Shown in pieces: positions 59,007 through 64,000 of a stretch of DNA of 64,000 nt. The DNA is from Diaporthe sp. PMI_573. Lineage: Eukaryota > Ascomycota > Sordariomycetes > Diaporthales > Diaporthaceae. The first letter of the stretch is position 1; each line of letters starts with the position of its first letter. Under the pieces are notes generated by a model. That model saw only the letters and a list, made by a program, of their open reading frames with translations. It made no database searches and was not told the origin of the DNA. A program made the position numbers and the translations under genes. The stretch covers positions 248,001 through 312,000 of the forward strand of contig JAJTUP010000019.1 of the NCBI GenBank assembly GCA_021399435.1, read 5' to 3'.

Positions 59007-61400
59007 GTCTGTATCGAAGCATGATATAGAGGGCAAGTAAGCGCTTCGCGGCCTGGTTTTCGGAAAGGTTTATGTAAATTTGGTGAGCAGCGATGCTCGG
59101 TGAGGAATAATTTCTGAAAATCGCAATTCCATCAAATAGAGACAGTATCCCGTGACCTGTCTGGGCAAGAGAAGAGAACGGCGAGGGCCAAAGGCCCGCG
59201 CAATATGTCTCTCGGGGCTGCTCAGGACATCACCGCTTCGTTGTGTGAACAGTGTACCTTGCGCAACCTTGTTGAACCCATCCAATCCTGCGTCAAGCGG
59301 AACTACAGTTGGTTGATCACTACTGACGGGGGTATGGGCTGTGGTATGGGCTCAATGGCGCCTGGAGACCGGCTTGCTCATTGTGGCCGACGTTACTGTA
59401 CCCTTGGTATTGCGGGCGCTCGACCTGGACCGCTCAGATTGGGTTGAGACTCGCTACCTCGCAGTCTGATCGACATCCGTTTTGAGGAGGGTGGGCTAAG
59501 ACATCTTTAGTAGAAATATTGTAAGTCCAATCTCGAACCTTTTCAGGGCCGCTAGCGGCGCCATGCTATAGATACTGGACGCACTGTCAGGTATGTCGGA
59601 TTCGGACATAAAGTTCTTGAGGTCCCTGTTTCACCACGGCTGAAAGGTACATTTGGCTAAGGAAATGTGATGATACTTATGAAAGTTGCGTCCTGTTGAA
59701 GGAAATCACATACATCATTACGGTAACACAGCCACATTCAAAGGATTCGAAAACGTCATTATGGAGCCTCTGTAGCTTGCCTATCTCTAGTCTGACTAGA
59801 TACCCATAGGGAGCTATGTCATAGGAGGTGATGGCCGAAGAAGCCAGAATCAATGGGATTGGACTCACAATGCCTTCCGTCAGGCATCGAGTGAATATCA
59901 CCACCATCGTGGTCTCGAAGGCTCGCATTCAGGTCATAGATGAACACGTAGTATGTCAATATAAGCACAACCATCAAGAATCCGGTTCCGAGAAATCCAG
60001 TGAGGACCTATAAAAGAAGCTTCAGTCCGATAATAATTACAAGGTGAGCGCAGTGATTGAGTCGGGGAACTAGTTATGGATTGATCGTTCTCAAAGCACA
60101 GCTAGAGTAGAGAGAAGAACAACAAGCAGACGAAGTTGGTTTATCACAATACTGGAATGCGCAAAAGTCCCGACTCATGCGTGGTGAAGCGTTGTCTCTG
60201 TGTCGACTCAGTTCACCAATTTTACTTCTGATTAGGCCATGGTATAGTATCTTCTTCGCGCCGTTGCCTTTCCGAGTCCTCCGCTATTGCTTTCCTTTCG
60301 CATTGATGCCACCCTCCTCGCAAGGGATCCCCTGCGTCAATCAAGTTCATCGAACTTGAAATATCGGTCATTAAAATCCTCTCCAGAGTAGAATATCAAC
60401 TGGCTCCGTCTGGGAATGAGTATTGCTGCTAGTTACTAGAAGCACTATGTTCGTGTTGAGTTATTGTCCATCAGGCAAGCGCTTCGCCCGCCGATATCAA
60501 GGCTATGGAACTTTTGGGTTGGTGATTTCAATTAGGTCTGGAGTTTCAACTGGTCCAGCAGGAGCACTTTGGTTGCTAATTTTAAGATTCCTGAATGTGT
60601 ATATGGCAGCCGTCACTAGCGAGCGCAACATCGCTCATGGAAGAGTGCTCATATGGCGCAATGCCATCTGGAGTTGGATTTCCGGTAGTTATGTCAATTT
60701 CTTTGCGTCAACGTTGTAAAGTCTCCAATACTTGTGTGGTGTTATGCTTAATTTCCCATGAGCTGTCCGAGATAGCAGAACGGATGAGAAGAAAAGCAAT
60801 TTAATTGATAGGCTTCTAAGCGCCGGAAAAGATAGCCGTATTTCGATCAAAAAGTATACAAGGCGTTCTTAGCAACTAGTATAGCACCTTAAATAGCAAA
60901 TTCAAGACTATGGCTTGAAAGTGCAACAAGGCTATTCAATAAGTTATCAATGATGACGCTAGTACCGAGATGAGTAGGTACCATTTACAGCAGGCGTTAC
61001 ATAGGCAGCACCATTGTGCAAAGGCCTGAGCAGCTCTACTACCAGTGAGCATTTTCTTATGGCTCTGTAGCACCAAGGGCAGCTACTGCTTAGAAAAAGG
61101 TAACTTGCGGAGAACAACAACAATGGTCTCTATAGCGCCCGATATGAGCTTTCCAAGCAGCACTTGACAATTGTAAAGATATTGTAAATTGTCGTTTCTC
61201 AGATGTACCTGCTCAGGCAGAAAGCCTATGTGTTCCAATCCACCAATACGAATAAGAGTTATCATTCTCTGTAAGTTCATGATTTCATTAATATCCACCA
61301 CTGCCTCCCCATCAACACTCAGACAACCGACACCTCTCAATCTCTATCCCACCGTATTCCCCCGGGTATCACCGTTCCTCCGCCCAGCCAGTCCACTCGC
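59007..61400. other. AT-rich convergent intergenic region
   Basis: About 2.4 kb between the 3' ends of the GMC and surface protein genes. It is clearly AT-richer than the genes, especially 60800-61300. Short frames occur on both strands (for example minus 59677-59928 and minus 61083-61340) without recognisable domains. Decayed gene or transposon remnants are possible, but I could not identify any. Confidence 0.45.
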
Positions 61401-62102
61401 TTAGTGCACCCAGAAGCCCAAGACACCAGCTCCCACCACGGTCAGGAACACCTTCATCCCACCGCCGAGGGGCTCCAGGCCAGGGGCGCCAGCAACAGTG
61501 GCGCCGGTCCCGGAGGCCGCGGCACCGCCAGTCGCCGTCGTAGTGCCGGTAGTGACGATGGTGCTCGATCCGCTGGTGACGGTGCTCGTGAAAGTCCCGG
61601 CGCTGGTGGCTCCGGAACCCCCAGTGGGCGCGGCTACGGCACCGCCCGTGATGGTGGTAGTGAGCTGGTTAGCGTTGTTGGGGCGGCTGGCGGACACAAC
61701 GACGCCGTTGGCCGCGTCGGCGTCGGAGGCCGAGTAGGTCGCGCCGGAGAAGCCGCAGCGGCTCACGATCTCGTTGATGTCCCTGTTGTTGTCGTCGGGC
61801 CTGTCGTCGGCGTCGTTGTCGTCGTCAGTGTCGACAACGGTGTTCTGCTGCATGCAGCTCTGGCACAGGCCGGCGAACCGCTGGACGTCGAAGCTGTTGT
61901 TGGTGCATAGGCACTGCAGCTGCAGGCGGTCCTCGGTCAGGTCGTCGGGGATGGCATCGTCGTCGACGTCGCACGTCCGGCTCAGCTCAAGAACGGGCCG
62001 GCAGATGGACGTGCAGTTCGTGGAGATGTCCTCCTGGTCGATCTGGAGGTCGGCCTTGACGGCGGCGAGGAGGATGGCGGAGAGCAGAGCGGCGGAATGC
62101 AT
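61401..62102 (-). CDS. Cysteine-rich GPI-type cell-surface protein (CFEM/CAP22-like)
   Basis: Intronless, 233 residues. It has a cleavable signal peptide (about residues 1-17, MHSAALLSAILLAAVKA). The mature N-terminal half has eight cysteines in the order C-x3-C, C, C-x-C, C-x2-C, C (NCTSIC, TCD, QCLC, LCQSC, SRC), reminiscent of CFEM domains. A very acidic run of Asp/Asn (about 90-110) follows the Cys module. The C-terminal half is Ser/Thr/Gly/Ala-rich, as in O-glycosylated wall proteins, and ends in a hydrophobic tail (MKVFLTVVGAGVLGFWV) typical of a GPI-anchor signal. The arrangement resembles Colletotrichum CAP22, an appressorium wall glycoprotein; I make this comparison from memory of the fold-out pattern only. 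Role: probably surface or cell-wall, function unknown. Confidence 0.82.
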   Translation of the reverse strand: MHSAALLSAILLAAVKADLQIDQEDISTNCTSICRPVLELSRTCDVDDDAIPDDLTEDRLQLQCLCTNNSFDVQRFAGLCQSCMQQNTVVDTDDDNDADDRPDDNNRDINEIVSRCGFSGATYSASDADAANGVVVSASRPNNANQLTTTITGGAVAAPTGGSGATSAGTFTSTVTSGSSTIVTTGTTTATGGAAASGTGATVAGAPGLEPLGGGMKVFLTVVGAGVLGFWVH

Positions 62103-64000
62103 TATGTCTGAGTTGATAGACTGGTGATTCGATACAAGTCTGGTTTTGGTGTAGGTTGTTTATCTGAGCTGTCTTTTATAGAGTGAATGGTTGATAATGA
62201 TGATGGTGATGGACGGAACCTGAGACGCATGAAGCATTCGAGATTGCCCGTTATTTATGTCACTCCCCATCATCATGCTCCCCATCGAGATTGAGCTTGG
62301 TATGCCAAGTCGATGTATATTCATAGCAACGACAATCTGCCACCGCAGATCCCCAACCAAGGCCCTCAAGGGCGGACGGCTTGTACACGAGTCGTCTTGG
62401 CCCCATCCATCAACCAATGCCACACCCAGCGAGCTGTGAGGCCAAGTTGGGCAGGGACAACTCAATTCTCGCTCGGCAGCAAGGCTCAGCCGTAGCAGAA
62501 GGTCCAGCCGATCCGCTCCGCCAGGCCATGTTGTACCATCGCGGGTCCCGCCAGCCTGCTCTTGCCTGCTGGCTGGCTGGCTGGATGGGATGGGGGATCA
62601 ACATCCTCACGTGGGTTGCCATGACCCGCCTCCCTGCAGCCTTAAGAAACCTTGTCAAGCTGGAACGACGGCGCGATGTGGCACTCGTCATCGCGAGGGA
62701 CAGGAAAATACCCGTGCCGTCGAACAAACAGCTGCCGAGCCGTCACCCGGGAGTGGGAAAGCTGGGGTCGATCTGTGCAGCGCTGCCAAGCTGCAGAGCC
62801 ACGATGGCCACACCATGCCCTGCTGGAAAATGTTCTTGGCCTTAGGTAAGTGCGCCTGACTAGCAGGGAGACACTCGCTGCTGTACCAGAGTGCTTGACA
62901 TAACGGAGCGCCATCACTGGTTCATCTGAGCGACGTCAGCCCCTCTGTGGATGTACCCCCGTCGACTTGGCGAATTCGAAGCCCTTGCCCATGGTTACTC
63001 ACATATCACCCCAGAGAGCCATCTCATAACGCGTCGGTGAAGGTTTTTGGCTTTAAGGTTAAAGCTATGCTTGGCGTTTTTGCCCATCACAACTTCAACT
63101 GCCGTTTGATGGGGTGCTCTTCGGGACGGCCGCCTCGCCTTCGCCGGCGATCAGCAATTTCTGTTGCGCGGCCCTGCTGCAATGCATGTGTGCGCAAATA
63201 CGTCGTATCGGTGTGTTGTTGGCAGATGGCTGTGTTTCAGCTCCAAGCGTTGCTTTTGGTTCCAGAACAAACCGAGAACATGACTAGCTGGAGCTAACGT
63301 AGAATGCCCCGTCCAACCCCAACCCCTCTCCGCGAATCTTCCTCTAGCCCCGACATTTATCGGCAGCAGCCGTCGATCCTGGTGGGTGTGTTGCATCATC
63401 TCAACGTCTTTGTTGCTGGCCGCGCCCCGAGTTCCGGCTAGCTTTGTCGGAACCCGGTGTAACTAAATATAGCCATCAACCTCTGGCCGTCTGCTTCTGC
63501 CTCAGGTCGGGTGACGCCGGCACTGACCTTCTGGACGAGAGCTTGGTTGGGTAGGGTGAGACTTGCTGAACATGTTCACAGCATAGCCTGGAGGGATTTT
63601 CTTTTGGTATCAACGTCACCGTCAGACTATGCGAGACCGCTAGTCCAGGCATGATTTATGAACCACAACTCAGCGAGGCCCTGTGCGTGGTTCAAAGTTG
63701 AGGCCGGCCTGAGATGCCCAACATGGCTGAGATGCCTCTTGCTTCGTCTGCCCAGGCGAGTCGCGGCTTGTGCCCTCCTTGGAATGGCGTGACAAGACAG
63801 CACGAGGCGCGCGGCAGATCTGCTCAGACCTGCCTGGACCCTCGGCCAGTTCTGGCCCCTTACGTCGGATTCAGATCAAGCGCGAGAAGAAACTCAGTTT
63901 CCCGTTGACCTGCCATTGCAACCGACAATCAACGTCTTAGTCCTCACATATCTCATGGGAAGTATAATTCCAAACTTGGCTGAAGAGGTGCACGTGGCTG
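62103..64000. other. Intergenic or undetermined sequence, right edge
   Basis: The first few hundred bases hold the promoter of the minus-strand surface protein. Beyond that I see only short, motif-free frames. The region returns to a GC-balanced composition. A gene could begin just past the window edge. Confidence 0.55.

Noticed and set aside
1..64000. CRISPR arrays, insertion sequences or intact transposons
   Set aside because: No regularly spaced repeats, transposase or reverse transcriptase motifs, or terminal repeats were found. Repeats seen are simple microsatellites.

Overview
This 64 kb window looks like nuclear DNA of a filamentous ascomycete, most likely a Sordariomycete. Its genes are interrupted by short introns (about 41-190 bases) with GTRAGT-like donors, CTRAC-like branch sites and CAG/TAG acceptors. 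It also carries fungus-specific families: a HET-domain gene, a Zn(II)2Cys6 transcription factor, an Ayg1-type hydrolase, a CFEM/CAP22-like GPI protein and a fungal heme-thiolate peroxidase. No bacterial operon, CRISPR array or viral module is visible. Exon boundaries were read by eye from splice signals, frame continuity and family conservation; no homology search was run.

Layout. 1.7-4.3 kb: a secreted chloroperoxidase-like enzyme followed by a five-exon short-chain dehydrogenase/reductase. 6.4-8.9 kb: a LEU3-like Zn2Cys6 regulator. 8.9-23.4 kb: about 14.5 kb of GC-rich, microsatellite-rich DNA with no convincing gene. It lies directly upstream of a 648-residue putative nuclear regulator at 23.4-25.6 kb. 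30.1-33.5 kb: a GH47 EDEM-type ER mannosidase with a C-terminal PA domain, convergent with adenine phosphoribosyltransferase at 34.9-35.7 kb. 40.3-42.3 kb: a polytopic membrane protein of unknown role.

From 43.6 kb the content becomes more accessory. It holds a HET-domain gene broken by a stop codon, an intronless crotonase, a four-exon membrane protein and PEX2 (a core peroxisome gene). These are followed by a four-exon Ayg1-like alpha/beta hydrolase, a GMC oxidoreductase and a cysteine-rich GPI-type surface protein. The spacers around the GMC gene are AT-rich, and one holds a tRNA-like 69-base element.

How the genes may relate. EDEM (ER quality control), APRT (purine salvage) and PEX2 (peroxisome import) are housekeeping genes. 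The Ayg1-like hydrolase, GMC oxidoreductase, crotonase, SDR and peroxidase are enzymes of kinds often found in secondary metabolism, but no polyketide synthase, NRPS or terpene cyclase lies in the window, so no cluster can be claimed. I did not find a clearly new multi-gene system. The most interesting items are the very long empty region before the putative regulator, the broken HET gene, the crotonase that lacks the usual catalytic glutamates, and the tRNA-like element.
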